Position numbers and translations under genes: made by a program. From an uncultured Pelagibacteraceae bacterium (GTDB taxonomy: Bacteria > Pseudomonadota > Alphaproteobacteria > Pelagibacterales > AG-422-B15), in the NCBI GenBank assembly GCA_902614655.1, contig CACMLX010000002.1:1-64000 (forward strand): a DNA stretch of 64,000 bases. Reading direction: 5' to 3'. The notes beneath the pieces are model-generated. The model saw only the letters and a program-made list of their open reading frames with translations, did not search any database and was not told the DNA's origin. Within the stretch, counting starts at the first letter, position 1. Each line of letters begins with the position of its first letter. Shown here piece by piece: positions 18,442 through 27,627 of the stretch.

Positions 18442-18789
18442 GTGAAAGTATCATTATTACTTGCCTTATCTCGATCAGTTTTTAAAAAATGCCCACAATG
18501 TGGAGAAGAAAAAATTTATAAGCAATATTTGAAACTGAAGCCTTATTGCAATAATTGTAATGAAAAGCTCTCAATTTATAGAACGGATGATTTTGGTCCC
18601 TGGCTTACAATTATTATTGTTGGACACATCATTGTTCCGTTAGTTTTATATATAGAACAAAACTATTCACCTCAGTTATGGTTGCAAGCAATTACATGGA
18701 TACCAATTACAATACTGACAGTACTTTATATGCTTCCGATATCAAAAAGTATATGCCTGGCCATATTGTGGAGCTTAAGGGATAAATAA
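18442..18789 (+). CDS. DUF983 membrane protein with zinc-ribbon
   Basis: A 115-residue protein of the DUF983 family: two CxxC pairs (KCPQCGEEKIY and YCNNCNEKL, about residues 17-42), then DDFGPW and two membrane helices separated by a conserved WIPIT segment. The zinc ribbon plus the two-helix anchor is the whole family architecture; DUF983 genes often sit near cytochrome oxidase genes, but the role is not known. The start is GTG. It is 5 bases after soxG and 2 bases before the next gene. Confidence 0.85.
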   Translation: MKVSLLLALSRSVFKKCPQCGEEKIYKQYLKLKPYCNNCNEKLSIYRTDDFGPWLTIIIVGHIIVPLVLYIEQNYSPQLWLQAITWIPITILTVLYMLPISKSICLAILWSLRDK

Positions 18790-18791
18790 TT

Positions 18792-19814
18792 ATGAGATTG
18801 GTTTTATTGTTCTTATTTTTATTTTATGCTGCGTCAGCAAGTACAGAAGACCTGCCACAAACCCCTGCACATCATTTATCGGATGGAACTTATGCAAACA
18901 CGAATGGAGTACCATATGAAAGTAGTTTTAAAAAATTAATGCAATGGAGTTGGGAGAGAAGAAGTAAAGATTTATCGACATTTAAATTTGAAATGGAGAA
19001 ACCAAATTACAAAGAAATATATAACAATGATAACATTGTTACTACATGGATTGGGCATGAAACTTTTTTATATCAAAACAAGGATATAAATGTGCTTACA
19101 GATCCACATTTTACTGATCGAGCCTCACCATTAAGTTTTGCCGGACCAAAGAGATATATGCCACCCGGTATGGAAATTGAAGATTTACCAATCATTGATG
19201 TCGTAACAATTTCTCATAGTCATTATGACCACCTTGATTATAGAAGCGTGAAATTAATCGCGGAAAAATACGAAGATGTACTTTTTTTAGTCCCTTTGGG
19301 TCTCGAAGAATGGTTCATAAATAAAGGTATAAAAAATGTGAGAGAACTTGATTGGTGGGACTCAATTAAAGTAAGTGATACAGAAATTACTTTTGCTCCT
19401 GTACAGCATTGGTCGGCAAGGGGCTTATTTGATAGAAATGAAACCTTATGGGGAGCTTGGCATTTTAAAAACTATTATCATAGCTTTATTCATTTAGGTG
19501 ATACAGGCTATTCTGATGATTTTAAAGAAATCAGAAAAAGATTAGGGTCAGTTGATTTAGCTGCTATTCCAATCGGTGCTTACGAGCCAAGATGGATCAT
19601 GGAAGTTTCACACATGAATCCTGACGAGGCAGTTATGTCTTTCTTGGATTTAGAAGCTTCTAAAGCCATTGGCATGTCTTGGGGAACATTTATTTTGACC
19701 GATGAGCCTGTAAGAGAGCCGCCTCAAAAGTTAATTGAAGTCGTCTCAAAATATAATATTTCTCAAGATAGATTTTTCACATTAAAGCATGGAGAAACCT
19801 ACTTAGATAATTGA
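18792..19814 (+). CDS. MBL-fold metallo-hydrolase, NAPE-PLD/UlaG-like, probably exported
   Basis: A 340-residue metallo-beta-lactamase fold hydrolase. The N terminus (about 17 residues, ending AASAS) looks like a Sec signal peptide, so it likely works in the periplasm. The metal-binding motif is HSHYDHLD (His142, His144, Asp146, His147), with GDTGYSDDF near residue 237 supplying the bridging Asp. WIGHETFLYQ and TDPHFTDRASPLSFAGPKR are typical of N-acyl-phosphatidylethanolamine phospholipase D-like proteins. The substrate is unknown; phospholipid or another phosphodiester is possible. Its last 16 bases overlap the convergent PAP2 gene. Confidence 0.83.
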   Translation: MRLVLLFLFLFYAASASTEDLPQTPAHHLSDGTYANTNGVPYESSFKKLMQWSWERRSKDLSTFKFEMEKPNYKEIYNNDNIVTTWIGHETFLYQNKDINVLTDPHFTDRASPLSFAGPKRYMPPGMEIEDLPIIDVVTISHSHYDHLDYRSVKLIAEKYEDVLFLVPLGLEEWFINKGIKNVRELDWWDSIKVSDTEITFAPVQHWSARGLFDRNETLWGAWHFKNYYHSFIHLGDTGYSDDFKEIRKRLGSVDLAAIPIGAYEPRWIMEVSHMNPDEAVMSFLDLEASKAIGMSWGTFILTDEPVREPPQKLIEVVSKYNISQDRFFTLKHGETYLDN

Positions 19815-20689
19815 AGTTTAATTTTTGAAAGTAAGTAAAGAGACAAAAAAGAAATAACAAAGCCTAATATTAATGAACTTAAAGCCGTTTCAAGATCTAT
19901 AGGTAAGTTCACTTTTTCAAAAGCTAAATTTAGAAATTCATTAAACAAAAGAAATAAAACTAATGCCAAAAAGCATGATGTGTAGTGAGCAAATACATTT
20001 GAAGTACGAACAAAATTAAATTGCTTGTAGTCAATATCTTTGCCGATAAAGAAACCAATTATTAGACCTCCTATTGCTATTGCTGCTTCATTTCCATGTG
20101 CAGTCGGCCAAGTAAGATAAAATAAAAGAAAGATTACAACTAATGATAAATATTTTGTAAAGTTATTAAATTTAATATTTCCTCTTTCAATGTTTTTGTA
20201 GATGAGGTCTGCAATGTAAAGAGTAACTAATCCAACAACCAAGCCTCCTAAAATATCTCCAATGTCATGAACTCCCAAGTAAACTCGGCTTAGAGGTACT
20301 CCAAAGAGAAAAATTATTGAGAGTGACTTCACAAATAAATTCTTTACATTTAAGGCTATATAAATCCAAATCACGACCGCAATTTGAGTGTGACCACTTG
20401 GAAACCCGAATGAAGTTTCAGTTTGAAGCCATGGATCAATATTAAGAGCAAAATCCGGCCTAGGATCTTGAAAAATATCTTTCAGAAATGAATTTATAAT
20501 TGCGGAAAAGAAAACTATTACAAGAAGTTTGCCAAAAACTTTTCGGTCATAACACCAATAAATAAATGGGATAAACATGAATAAAAAATCTCGATATCCC
20601 AACCATGTAAAAAATTCAAATATAGGAGTTAAATAGGGTGTTCGAATATTGACTACCCAACTAATGTCATTAAGTAAACTATAAATCAT
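19799..20689 (-). CDS. PAP2-family membrane phosphatase
   Basis: A 296-residue membrane phosphatase of the phosphatidic acid phosphatase 2 family. The three-part active site is complete: KDIFQDPRP (Lys70-Arg77), PSGH (97-100), and SRVYLGVHDIGD (Arg135, His141). The additional C-terminal helices (about 190-296) make it longer than simple PAP2 proteins. Likely substrates are phosphatidic acid, undecaprenyl pyrophosphate or another lipid phosphate. It converges on and overlaps the MBL-fold gene. Confidence 0.88.
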   Translation of the reverse strand: MIYSLLNDISWVVNIRTPYLTPIFEFFTWLGYRDFLFMFIPFIYWCYDRKVFGKLLVIVFFSAIINSFLKDIFQDPRPDFALNIDPWLQTETSFGFPSGHTQIAVVIWIYIALNVKNLFVKSLSIIFLFGVPLSRVYLGVHDIGDILGGLVVGLVTLYIADLIYKNIERGNIKFNNFTKYLSLVVIFLLFYLTWPTAHGNEAAIAIGGLIIGFFIGKDIDYKQFNFVRTSNVFAHYTSCFLALVLFLLFNEFLNLAFEKVNLPIDLETALSSLILGFVISFLSLYLLSKIKLQLSK

Positions 20690-20753
20690 GAATATCTGTT
20701 GTATTTGTGGTTTTATTAATTATATATCAAAAAATCATTAATTAGATATTTAA

Positions 20754-21704
20754 ATGAAAGCAATAGGATACAACTCATACGGAGATATTGATAATCTTGA
20801 AATTTTAGAGGTTGCTGAGCCAAGACCTAAAAGATCAGAAGTAATTGTAAAGATCGAGGCCGTATCGCTTAATCCAGTTGATATCAAAAAAATGCAAGGT
20901 GGGTTTAAGCCCATAACCAATCTGAATAAATTTCCTATATTCACTGCATGTGATTTCAGTGGTGAAATTACTGAAATTGGAAGAGATGTAGGAGCTTTTA
21001 AAGTTGGTGATAAAGTATTTGGCATGACAGATATATTATTTAATGGAAGTGCCGCAGAAAAAATTAAAATTTCTCAAAAGTTAATTTCACTCGTACCAAA
21101 AAATATCAAGTTACACGAAGCGGCCGCTATTCCTCAAGTAGCAAATACATCGTTGCTAGCATTGAGAAATATTGCTTCAATTCGAAAGGGACACAAGATC
21201 TTAATTAATGGCGCATCCGGAGGAGTGGGTTCTTTTGCAATTCAAATGGCTAAAATATATGAAACAGAAATAACTGCGGTAACAAGTGATAGAAATTACG
21301 AATGGATCAAAAATGATTTTAATATAGATGACGTTGTTGATTATACAAAAGAAGATATTTTATCTTCATCAAAAAAATATGATATCGTTTTTGATGCAAA
21401 TGGAAATCTATCTTTTCCTAAGGCATCAAAAATCTTATCGGCTAACGGAATATATGTGACTACAAAAAATAATATCTACAATAATATAGATGTAGCAAAA
21501 CAGTTATTTCAAAGAAAAAAATCAAGAGTCGTATTATCTGGTAGAACATCAACTGCAAATTTAGATTTATTTAGAATGTGGATTGAAGACGGAAAGATTA
21601 AGCCCATTATCGAAAAAATATTTTCTTTTGATCAATACCTTGATGCTTACAATCATCTCAAAAGTGGTCGCGCAAAAGGCAAAATACTTTTAACCTTTAA
21701 TTAA
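20754..21704 (+). CDS. MDR-family NADPH:quinone reductase-like oxidoreductase
   Basis: A 316-residue medium-chain dehydrogenase/reductase without the zinc ligands of alcohol dehydrogenases. GroES-like N-terminal domain (VSLNPVDIKKMQGG, FTACDFSGEITEIG), then a Rossmann domain with ILINGASGGVGSFAIQMAK at about residues 148-166. Such enzymes reduce quinones or alpha,beta-unsaturated carbonyls with NADPH. It leads a four-gene plus-strand run with pirin, glutathione peroxidase and a RutE-like reductase, suggesting electrophile or peroxide detoxification. Confidence 0.85.
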   Translation: MKAIGYNSYGDIDNLEILEVAEPRPKRSEVIVKIEAVSLNPVDIKKMQGGFKPITNLNKFPIFTACDFSGEITEIGRDVGAFKVGDKVFGMTDILFNGSAAEKIKISQKLISLVPKNIKLHEAAAIPQVANTSLLALRNIASIRKGHKILINGASGGVGSFAIQMAKIYETEITAVTSDRNYEWIKNDFNIDDVVDYTKEDILSSSKKYDIVFDANGNLSFPKASKILSANGIYVTTKNNIYNNIDVAKQLFQRKKSRVVLSGRTSTANLDLFRMWIEDGKIKPIIEKIFSFDQYLDAYNHLKSGRAKGKILLTFN

Positions 21705-21707
21705 AAT

Positions 21708-22544
21708 ATGTCTGACATTGAGGTAAAAAATATCATTAATCCTATTCCCGCAACAGACGGTGCTGGAGTAAAATTAAAAAGAAGTATAGGTGTGGAGCCA
21801 AACTATTTTGATCCTTTTTTAATGTTGGATGAATTTGGTTCTGAAGACAGTAAGGACTATATAGCTGGTTTTCCATCACATCCTCATAGAGGAATAGAGA
21901 CGGTGACATATATGCTGGCTGGAGAATTTGAGCATAAAGATAGTACTGGTGGAGAAGGAAGAATGACAGCAGGCGATGTACAGTGGATGAAAACTGGCAG
22001 TGGAATTATTCACTCCGAAATGCCTGCTATGAAGGAGGGCAAGCTTCATGGTTTTCAGTTATGGATTAATATGCCTGCTAGCTTAAAAATGAGTAAGCCT
22101 GAATATCATTATATTGATGCCGATGAGATGAGTGTGCATCATGATGAAGATAAAAAAATTAAAGTAATTGCTGGTAAATTTGAGAACGCTGAAGGGCCGA
22201 TCAAAAAGCATAATGTTGAGCCAATATTCTTTGATGTTGAACTTAAACAAAATAAACAGTTTAGTTTTTCAATACCTAAATCGCATAACAGTTTTGTATA
22301 CTTGATTGATGGCAGAATAAAAATCGGTAATCTATCTCATGATAATATTGAGGGATCTAAACTAGTATTGTTGACGAATGGTAATAATTTGAAAATATCC
22401 GCTGAAACCAATGCTAAGTTTTTATTAATCGCGGGTGAGCCAATTGGTGAAAGCATTGCTCGTGGCGGACCATTTGTAATGAATAATAAAAGTGAGATCA
22501 TTCAAGCGATTAATGATTATAAGAATGGAACATTTGTTAGATAA
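21708..22544 (+). CDS. Pirin family protein
   Basis: A 278-residue bicupin protein. The metal-binding N-terminal cupin motif is clear: FPSHPHRGIETVTYMLAGE at about residues 55-73, with GGEGRMTAGDVQWMKTGSGI and HSEMP following. The C-terminal half has the pirin_C signature (LLIAGEPIGESIARGGPFVMN). Bacterial pirins vary in function (some act as quercetinases, others bind pyruvate dehydrogenase). The gene starts 3 bases after the MDR gene. Confidence 0.92.
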   Translation: MSDIEVKNIINPIPATDGAGVKLKRSIGVEPNYFDPFLMLDEFGSEDSKDYIAGFPSHPHRGIETVTYMLAGEFEHKDSTGGEGRMTAGDVQWMKTGSGIIHSEMPAMKEGKLHGFQLWINMPASLKMSKPEYHYIDADEMSVHHDEDKKIKVIAGKFENAEGPIKKHNVEPIFFDVELKQNKQFSFSIPKSHNSFVYLIDGRIKIGNLSHDNIEGSKLVLLTNGNNLKISAETNAKFLLIAGEPIGESIARGGPFVMNNKSEIIQAINDYKNGTFVR

Positions 22545-22552
22545 GGAAAAAT

Positions 22553-23014
22553 ATGAGTATTTATGACATTGAAGTAAAAGACATTGATATGAACTCTATC
22601 AAAATGGAAGAATTCAAGGGAAAAACTTTATTAATTGTAAACGTAGCAAGTGCTTGTGGTTTTACACCGCAATATACTGGCTTACAAAATCTATATGATA
22701 AATATAAAGACAAAGGGTTAGAAATTTTAGCATTTCCCTGTAATCAATTTGGCGCCCAAGAAAAAGGGACGAATGAAGAAATAAAAGATTTTTGTGGCGC
22801 AAAGTATAATGTATCCTTTCGCCTGTTTGATAAGATTGATGTTAATGGAGAAAATGCATCACCTCTTTTTGTTAAGCTTACTGAAAAAGCAGGCAGAGAG
22901 ATACAGTGGAATTTTACAAAGTTTTTAATCAATAAAGATGGTGAATTTGTTAGAGGTTTTGGTACACAAAAAAAACCTGAAGAGATTGAAGAGCATATAA
23001 AAGCTATTATTTAA
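22553..23014 (+). CDS. Glutathione peroxidase (Cys type)
   Basis: Thiol peroxidase reducing hydrogen peroxide and lipid hydroperoxides. The family motifs are in place: NVASACGFTPQYTGL with the peroxidatic Cys35 at the selenocysteine position, FPCNQFGAQE (61-70) and WNFTKFL (Trp119). Length 153 aa is typical of bacterial enzymes, many of which use thioredoxin rather than glutathione. An AAGGAA site lies close upstream of the ATG, and the next gene begins 1 base after its stop. Confidence 0.94.
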   Translation: MSIYDIEVKDIDMNSIKMEEFKGKTLLIVNVASACGFTPQYTGLQNLYDKYKDKGLEILAFPCNQFGAQEKGTNEEIKDFCGAKYNVSFRLFDKIDVNGENASPLFVKLTEKAGREIQWNFTKFLINKDGEFVRGFGTQKKPEEIEEHIKAII

Positions 23015-23015
23015 G

Positions 23016-23591
23016 ATGTCTGACAGAATTAAAGAAATATTTGTTGAACCACAGACTTGCTATAAATTTACTGAAAAGGAAGTTTCAAATGATACACTGA
23101 ATGAACTTTATAATCTTGTTAAGTGGGGGCCCACTTCGTTTAACTCTAGTCCAATGAGATTAAAGTTTCTTAAAAGCAGTACCTCAAAGGAAAAGCTATC
23201 AAATTTAGTGAGTGATGATAATATTCGCAAAGTTATCAACGCACCTGTATGTACAATCATTGGGATGGACATAGAATTTTGGCGTGATCTTCCCAAGAAC
23301 TATTTACGTGAGGATGCTAAGCAATATTTTGAAAATGATACAACCAAGTCTGAAGTTACAGCCTTTAGAAACTCATCAATTCAAGGAGGTTACTTTATAA
23401 AAGCAGCAAATTCTCTTGGTTTATCAGTTGGACCAATGTCAGGCTTCTCAAATGATCTGGTTGATAAAGAATTTTTTAATGGCACAACAATTAAAAGCAA
23501 TTTTCTATGTAATTTGGGATACGCTGCTGAAGGTGGTTTTTATGAGAGAGCCCCGAGGTATGACTTTTCTGATATTGCTGAAATAATTTAA
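23016..23591 (+). CDS. RutE/HadB-like nitroreductase family protein
   Basis: A 191-residue FMN-dependent reductase of the nitroreductase superfamily, closest in pattern to malonic semialdehyde reductase RutE: LYNLVKWGPTSFNSSPMRLKFL (about 31-52), AFRNSSIQGGYFIKAANSLGL and GPMSGFSNDLVDKEFF, then NFLCNLGY. No other rut genes are nearby, so a role in pyrimidine breakdown is uncertain; a general aldehyde or nitro reductase fits the neighbouring stress genes. Its stop overlaps the end of the convergent dusA by 4 bases. Confidence 0.85.
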   Translation: MSDRIKEIFVEPQTCYKFTEKEVSNDTLNELYNLVKWGPTSFNSSPMRLKFLKSSTSKEKLSNLVSDDNIRKVINAPVCTIIGMDIEFWRDLPKNYLREDAKQYFENDTTKSEVTAFRNSSIQGGYFIKAANSLGLSVGPMSGFSNDLVDKEFFNGTTIKSNFLCNLGYAAEGGFYERAPRYDFSDIAEII

Positions 23592-24559
23592 GCGGCAATC
23601 AAATTTAGATAAGTATCTTCTAACTTATTGATATCTCTTGCTCTTATTAGTTCATTCACTTCTTGTTTAAATTTTTTAGATCCTGGAACTCCAAAACAAA
23701 GTGAAAGTAATGGACTGAGCAATTCATAGGTAGATACAGTTTCAATATTCATTTTAATATAATCAAAATACTTTTTCACGACATCGGACTTGTTAACTTG
23801 AATATTACTTTGACCATAAAAAATATGATCCACATCTTTTATAAAGAAAGGGTTTGCCTGTACTGCTCGACCTACCATCACTCCATCTAAATATTTTAAT
23901 TGTTCAATACAGTCATCAATATTTGTCAAACCTCCATTCATTATAAATTTAATGTCAGGAAACTCCTTTTTGATATTGTAAACAAATTCATATTTAAGTT
24001 CGGGCAACGTGCGATTTTTTTTAGGATCAAGACCTTTTAGAAAAGCTTTTCGGGCATGAATAAAAATAATTTTTACCTCACTCTCAAGAACTGTAGAGAT
24101 GAAATTTCTAAAAAAATCATAAGAGTCAAATTCATCAATACCAATTCTACATTTTAATGAAACGTCCATTGAAGTTTCTTCTCTCATACCACTTAAGCAA
24201 TCTCTAACCAGTTCTGCTTCTTTCATTAAACACGCCCCCATTTTCCCTTGAGAGACTTTTTTAGAGGGGCAGCCAACATTTAAATTGATACCCTGATAAT
24301 CAAACTTATTTGCTAAACTTGTTGAATATTTTAATAAGCTTACATCAGATCCGCCAACTTGCAGGATGACAGGTTTTTCGATATTTTCTTTTCTAAGAAG
24401 TTTTTTGTAATCGCCTCTGTGTAAAGCTTGACTGGCTATCATTTCAGTAAATAAAACAGCTTCTTTTGAAATAAGACGGTACATGTACCTTGCGCTTGGG
24501 GTTGTCACTCCCATCATTGGTGCTACAGAAAAGCGATAGTCAACCTTCAAATTATTCAT
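23588..24559 (-). CDS. dusA: tRNA-dihydrouridine synthase DusA
   Basis: FMN enzyme reducing uridine to dihydrouridine in the D-loop of tRNA. The TIM barrel begins SVAPMMGVTTPSARYMYRL; QVGGSD, INLNVGCPSKKVSQGKMGACLM (with the catalytic Cys of NVGCPS near residue 97), the FIHARKAFLKGL segment and FIMNGGLTN identify the DusA subfamily rather than DusB/C. 323 aa is normal. Its start overlaps the end of the upstream DMT transporter gene by 8 bases, so the two form an operon. Confidence 0.92.
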   Translation of the reverse strand: MNNLKVDYRFSVAPMMGVTTPSARYMYRLISKEAVLFTEMIASQALHRGDYKKLLRKENIEKPVILQVGGSDVSLLKYSTSLANKFDYQGINLNVGCPSKKVSQGKMGACLMKEAELVRDCLSGMREETSMDVSLKCRIGIDEFDSYDFFRNFISTVLESEVKIIFIHARKAFLKGLDPKKNRTLPELKYEFVYNIKKEFPDIKFIMNGGLTNIDDCIEQLKYLDGVMVGRAVQANPFFIKDVDHIFYGQSNIQVNKSDVVKKYFDYIKMNIETVSTYELLSPLLSLCFGVPGSKKFKQEVNELIRARDINKLEDTYLNLIAA

Positions 24560-25421
24560 AATTTAGTTTTTGCCTAACAGTTATAAGCACTCCGCTACTC
24601 ACAATACAAAGAATTCCAAAGCACACTATTATGTTTGGAATATCTCTAAAAAATAAGACGCTTATTAGCATATTACTGACGATTTCAAAATAGTGAAATG
24701 GAGCCAAAATGCTTGCTTCAGTATTTTGATAAGCTTTTATAAATATAAAATGCACCAGAATCACAACTAAACCAATTGAGCCCATCAAAATAATCTGACT
24801 AAAATTAGGATCACTGTTCCAATAAAAAGGAAGAAATATAGTCATTATTAGTGCCCCAGGAATAGCGGTATAACATAGGGTTACCCATGGATCAGAAGTA
24901 AAGTTTACGCGGCGCGTGTAAACAAGATACATTGCATAGAAGAATCCTGAAAATAAGGCAAATAAAGAAAAATAATTAAACTCACTAAACCCTGGCTGTA
25001 TTACTAAAAGAGTTCCAAAAAAACCAAAAAATGTGCAAAAGATCTTTAGTGAATTTAATTTTTCTCCTAAAATAAATGAAGACATGAATACAACTACAAT
25101 GGGAGCAATGAGCATTATACTTAATGCATTTGCAAGAGGGATTTGTGAGATTGATGCATAAAAGAATGCCGTCGCAAGAAATATAAAAGTACCTCTGATT
25201 AATTGATGCTTTGTTGATTGATTAACGAATTCCTTTTTTCCTTTTAAAAAATAAACAAGTGGCACTAAGAAAATAAAATGGCTGAAAAAACGTCCCCAAA
25301 TTATTTCAAGTATACCAATGTCCTCGCTTAAGTACTTAGCAAGTGCATCGTATAAAGGAGCTATTAATAATCCAAGGCATAACAAAGATATGCCTAAAAT
25401 AACGTTCTGCTCTTTAAGCAT
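24552..25421 (-). CDS. DMT-superfamily (EamA) membrane transporter
   Basis: A 289-residue polytopic membrane protein with ten predicted helices in two EamA repeats. ALAKYLSEDIGILEIIWGRFF near the N terminus and IPLANALSIMLIAPIVVVFMS in the middle are typical of the RhaT/EamA subgroup. The substrate is unknown. It is unlike the first DMT transporter at 2574 in its details, so this is not a recent duplicate. It is encoded 3 bases after the VWA gene and overlaps dusA. Confidence 0.85.
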   Translation of the reverse strand: MLKEQNVILGISLLCLGLLIAPLYDALAKYLSEDIGILEIIWGRFFSHFIFLVPLVYFLKGKKEFVNQSTKHQLIRGTFIFLATAFFYASISQIPLANALSIMLIAPIVVVFMSSFILGEKLNSLKIFCTFFGFFGTLLVIQPGFSEFNYFSLFALFSGFFYAMYLVYTRRVNFTSDPWVTLCYTAIPGALIMTIFLPFYWNSDPNFSQIILMGSIGLVVILVHFIFIKAYQNTEASILAPFHYFEIVSNMLISVLFFRDIPNIIVCFGILCIVSSGVLITVRQKLNYE

Positions 25422-25424
25422 GGT

Positions 25425-26603
25425 TTATTTATTTAGTTCACGCATTGCCTGATCAATTCCCTCAATTGTGAGAGGAAACATTCGATCAGAAAAGATCTGC
25501 TTTATAATGGAAGTTGATGCAATTCTATCCCAATATCGCTCAGGTATTGGATTAAGCCAAATCGCATTTTCGTATACGTTTAACATTCTAGTTAGCCAAG
25601 TCTCACCAGACTCTTCGTTCCAGAACTCTACGCTTCCGCCAGGGTAGGTTATTTCATACGGGCTCATTTCAGCGTCTCCAACAAATATTACTTTATAATC
25701 AGATGGGTATGTATGCAGAACGTCCCATGTTTTGATATTGTCATTGTATCTGCGATTATTATCTTTCCAAACCGCATCATACAAGCAATTGTGGTAGTAG
25801 AAATATTCCATGTGCTTAAATTCTGTTCTTGCTGCAGAAAATAGCTCCTCACAGATTTTAACATGTGCATCCATTGATCCACCAACATCAAAAAAAAGCA
25901 ATACTTTGATTTTATTTCTTCGTTCAGGCATCATTTTAACATCGATGTAACCTTTATGAGCAGTAGACTTAATTGTATTATCTAAATCTAACTCAGTTTC
26001 AGCTCCTTCGCGCGCAAACTTTCTCAATCTTCTTAGAGCAATCTTTATATTTCGAGTACCAAGTTCTACATCGCCATCTAAGTTGCTAAATTCTCTTTTA
26101 TCCCAAACTTTTACTGCCTTTTTATTTTTTCCTTCTTTCTGACCAATTCTTATTCCTTCAGGGTTATAGCCGTATGCTCCAAATGGAGATGTTCCACCTG
26201 TTCCAATCCATTTGCTTCCACCTTGGTGCCTCTTTTTTTGCTCTTCCAACCTCTGTTTGAGTGTTTCCATTAACTTGTCCCAGCCACCCAAAGACTCAAT
26301 CATCTTTTTTTCTTCATCAGTTAAATACTTTTGCCCCATCAGTTTTAACCATTCTTCCGGTATTTCTTTTGTTGTTTCACCTTCAGGGTTCTCTAACCCC
26401 TTAAATGAATGCCCAAAAACTCGATCAAATTTATCTAAATACCTCTCATCTTTGACTAATGCTGAGCGGCTTAGATAATAAAAGTCGTTAACATTGAATG
26501 AGTCAACAACACGCTTATTCATCGCTTCCATCAACATCAAGTATTCTTTTAATGATACGGGTAAGCTCGCTTGTTTGAGGTCAAAAAAGAAATTAATAAA
26601 CAT
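25425..26603 (-). CDS. VWA domain protein, CoxE-like
   Basis: A 392-residue protein. N-terminal helical region (FFFDLKQASLPVSLKEYLMLMEAM), a charged middle with GSKWIGTGGTSPFGAYGYNPEG, and a C-terminal von Willebrand A domain with the metal-site motif FFDVGGSMDAHV at about residues 231-242 and the second acidic patch FVGDAEMSPYE. MoxR ATPases and VWA proteins commonly work as chaperone pairs for metal-cofactor or complex insertion; the MoxR partner is encoded immediately upstream on the same strand. The client is unknown. Confidence 0.87.
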   Translation of the reverse strand: MFINFFFDLKQASLPVSLKEYLMLMEAMNKRVVDSFNVNDFYYLSRSALVKDERYLDKFDRVFGHSFKGLENPEGETTKEIPEEWLKLMGQKYLTDEEKKMIESLGGWDKLMETLKQRLEEQKKRHQGGSKWIGTGGTSPFGAYGYNPEGIRIGQKEGKNKKAVKVWDKREFSNLDGDVELGTRNIKIALRRLRKFAREGAETELDLDNTIKSTAHKGYIDVKMMPERRNKIKVLLFFDVGGSMDAHVKICEELFSAARTEFKHMEYFYYHNCLYDAVWKDNNRRYNDNIKTWDVLHTYPSDYKVIFVGDAEMSPYEITYPGGSVEFWNEESGETWLTRMLNVYENAIWLNPIPERYWDRIASTSIIKQIFSDRMFPLTIEGIDQAMRELNK

Positions 26604-26631
26604 ATAATATTATTTTATAGAGATTCTTGCT

Positions 26632-27486
26632 CTACTCAACATTCTCATTTTCTCTTCGAGATATGAAAGCTAAACGCTCAAATAAATGAACATCTTGTTC
26701 ATTCTTTAGCAAAGCTCCATGTAGAGGTGGTATTAGCTTTTTTGGATCCTTTTCTCTTAGGATTTTAGCATCTACATCATCTGTCATGAGCAACTTTAGC
26801 CAATCAATTAGTTCAGAGGTAGATGGCTTCTTTTTAATTCCTGGAACTTCTCTAATATCGTAAAATATTTTAAATGCTTCTTGAATTAGATCTTTTTTTA
26901 TATCTGGATAATGTACTTCAACGATCTCTTCCATCGTATTTGGATCAGGAAACTTAATATAATGAAAAAAGCACCTTCTAAGAAATGCGTCTGGCAATTC
27001 CTTTTCATTGTTTGATGTTATAATTACTATTGGCCTATTTTGCGCCTTAATTGTCTCACCAGTTTCGTAAACAAAAAATTCCATTTTATCTAGTTCTAGT
27101 AGCAGATCGTTTGGAAATTCGATATCAGCCTTGTCAATTTCATCTATTAGTAGGACTGGCCTTTTATCGCTCTCAAAAGCATTCCATAACTTACCTTTGC
27201 TAATATAATTTTTGATATCCTTAACTTTTTCATCTCCAAGCTGCGAATCACGCAATCTTGTAACAGCATCATATTCGTAGAGACCCTGTTGAGCTTTAGT
27301 TGTGGACTTAATATGCCAAGTGATTATTTCAGCATTCAGAGATTTTGCTACCTCATGAGCTAGCATTGTTTTACCAGTGCCTGGCTCACCTTTAACTATT
27401 ATTGGTCTTTCAAGAGTAATAGCGGCATTTACTGCCACTTTAAGATCCTCTGTTGCAATATAGGAGCTGGTTCCTTCAAACTTCAT
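26632..27486 (-). CDS. MoxR-family AAA+ ATPase
   Basis: A 284-residue AAA+ protein: Walker A KGEPGTGKT at about residues 32-40, Walker B PVLLIDEIDKAD at about 109-120, sensor 1 VIITSNNEKELPDAFLRRC. Full-length for the CbbQ/MoxR class. With the downstream VWA gene (28-base gap) it forms a MoxR-VWA pair, a remodelling or metal-insertion chaperone system. Its 5' side faces dksA divergently. Confidence 0.9.
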   Translation of the reverse strand: MKFEGTSSYIATEDLKVAVNAAITLERPIIVKGEPGTGKTMLAHEVAKSLNAEIITWHIKSTTKAQQGLYEYDAVTRLRDSQLGDEKVKDIKNYISKGKLWNAFESDKRPVLLIDEIDKADIEFPNDLLLELDKMEFFVYETGETIKAQNRPIVIITSNNEKELPDAFLRRCFFHYIKFPDPNTMEEIVEVHYPDIKKDLIQEAFKIFYDIREVPGIKKKPSTSELIDWLKLLMTDDVDAKILREKDPKKLIPPLHGALLKNEQDVHLFERLAFISRRENENVE

Positions 27487-27627
27487 ATAATTAAGATTAA
27501 TTTCAGAGAAACATATTATATTTCAGTGATTTATCAATCATAAAAATTGTAATGATCCGTTGACTTAAATAATAAAAACCACTAAAAGCACCCAACTGTT
27601 TTTAATCTAAATTCTCAAGGAGTAAAT

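Noticed and set aside
26632-27486. MoxR-VWA pair as part of a CO dehydrogenase (cox) cluster
   Set aside because: The VWA protein is CoxE-like, but no coxMSL-type genes are present in the window, so no specific client can be claimed.
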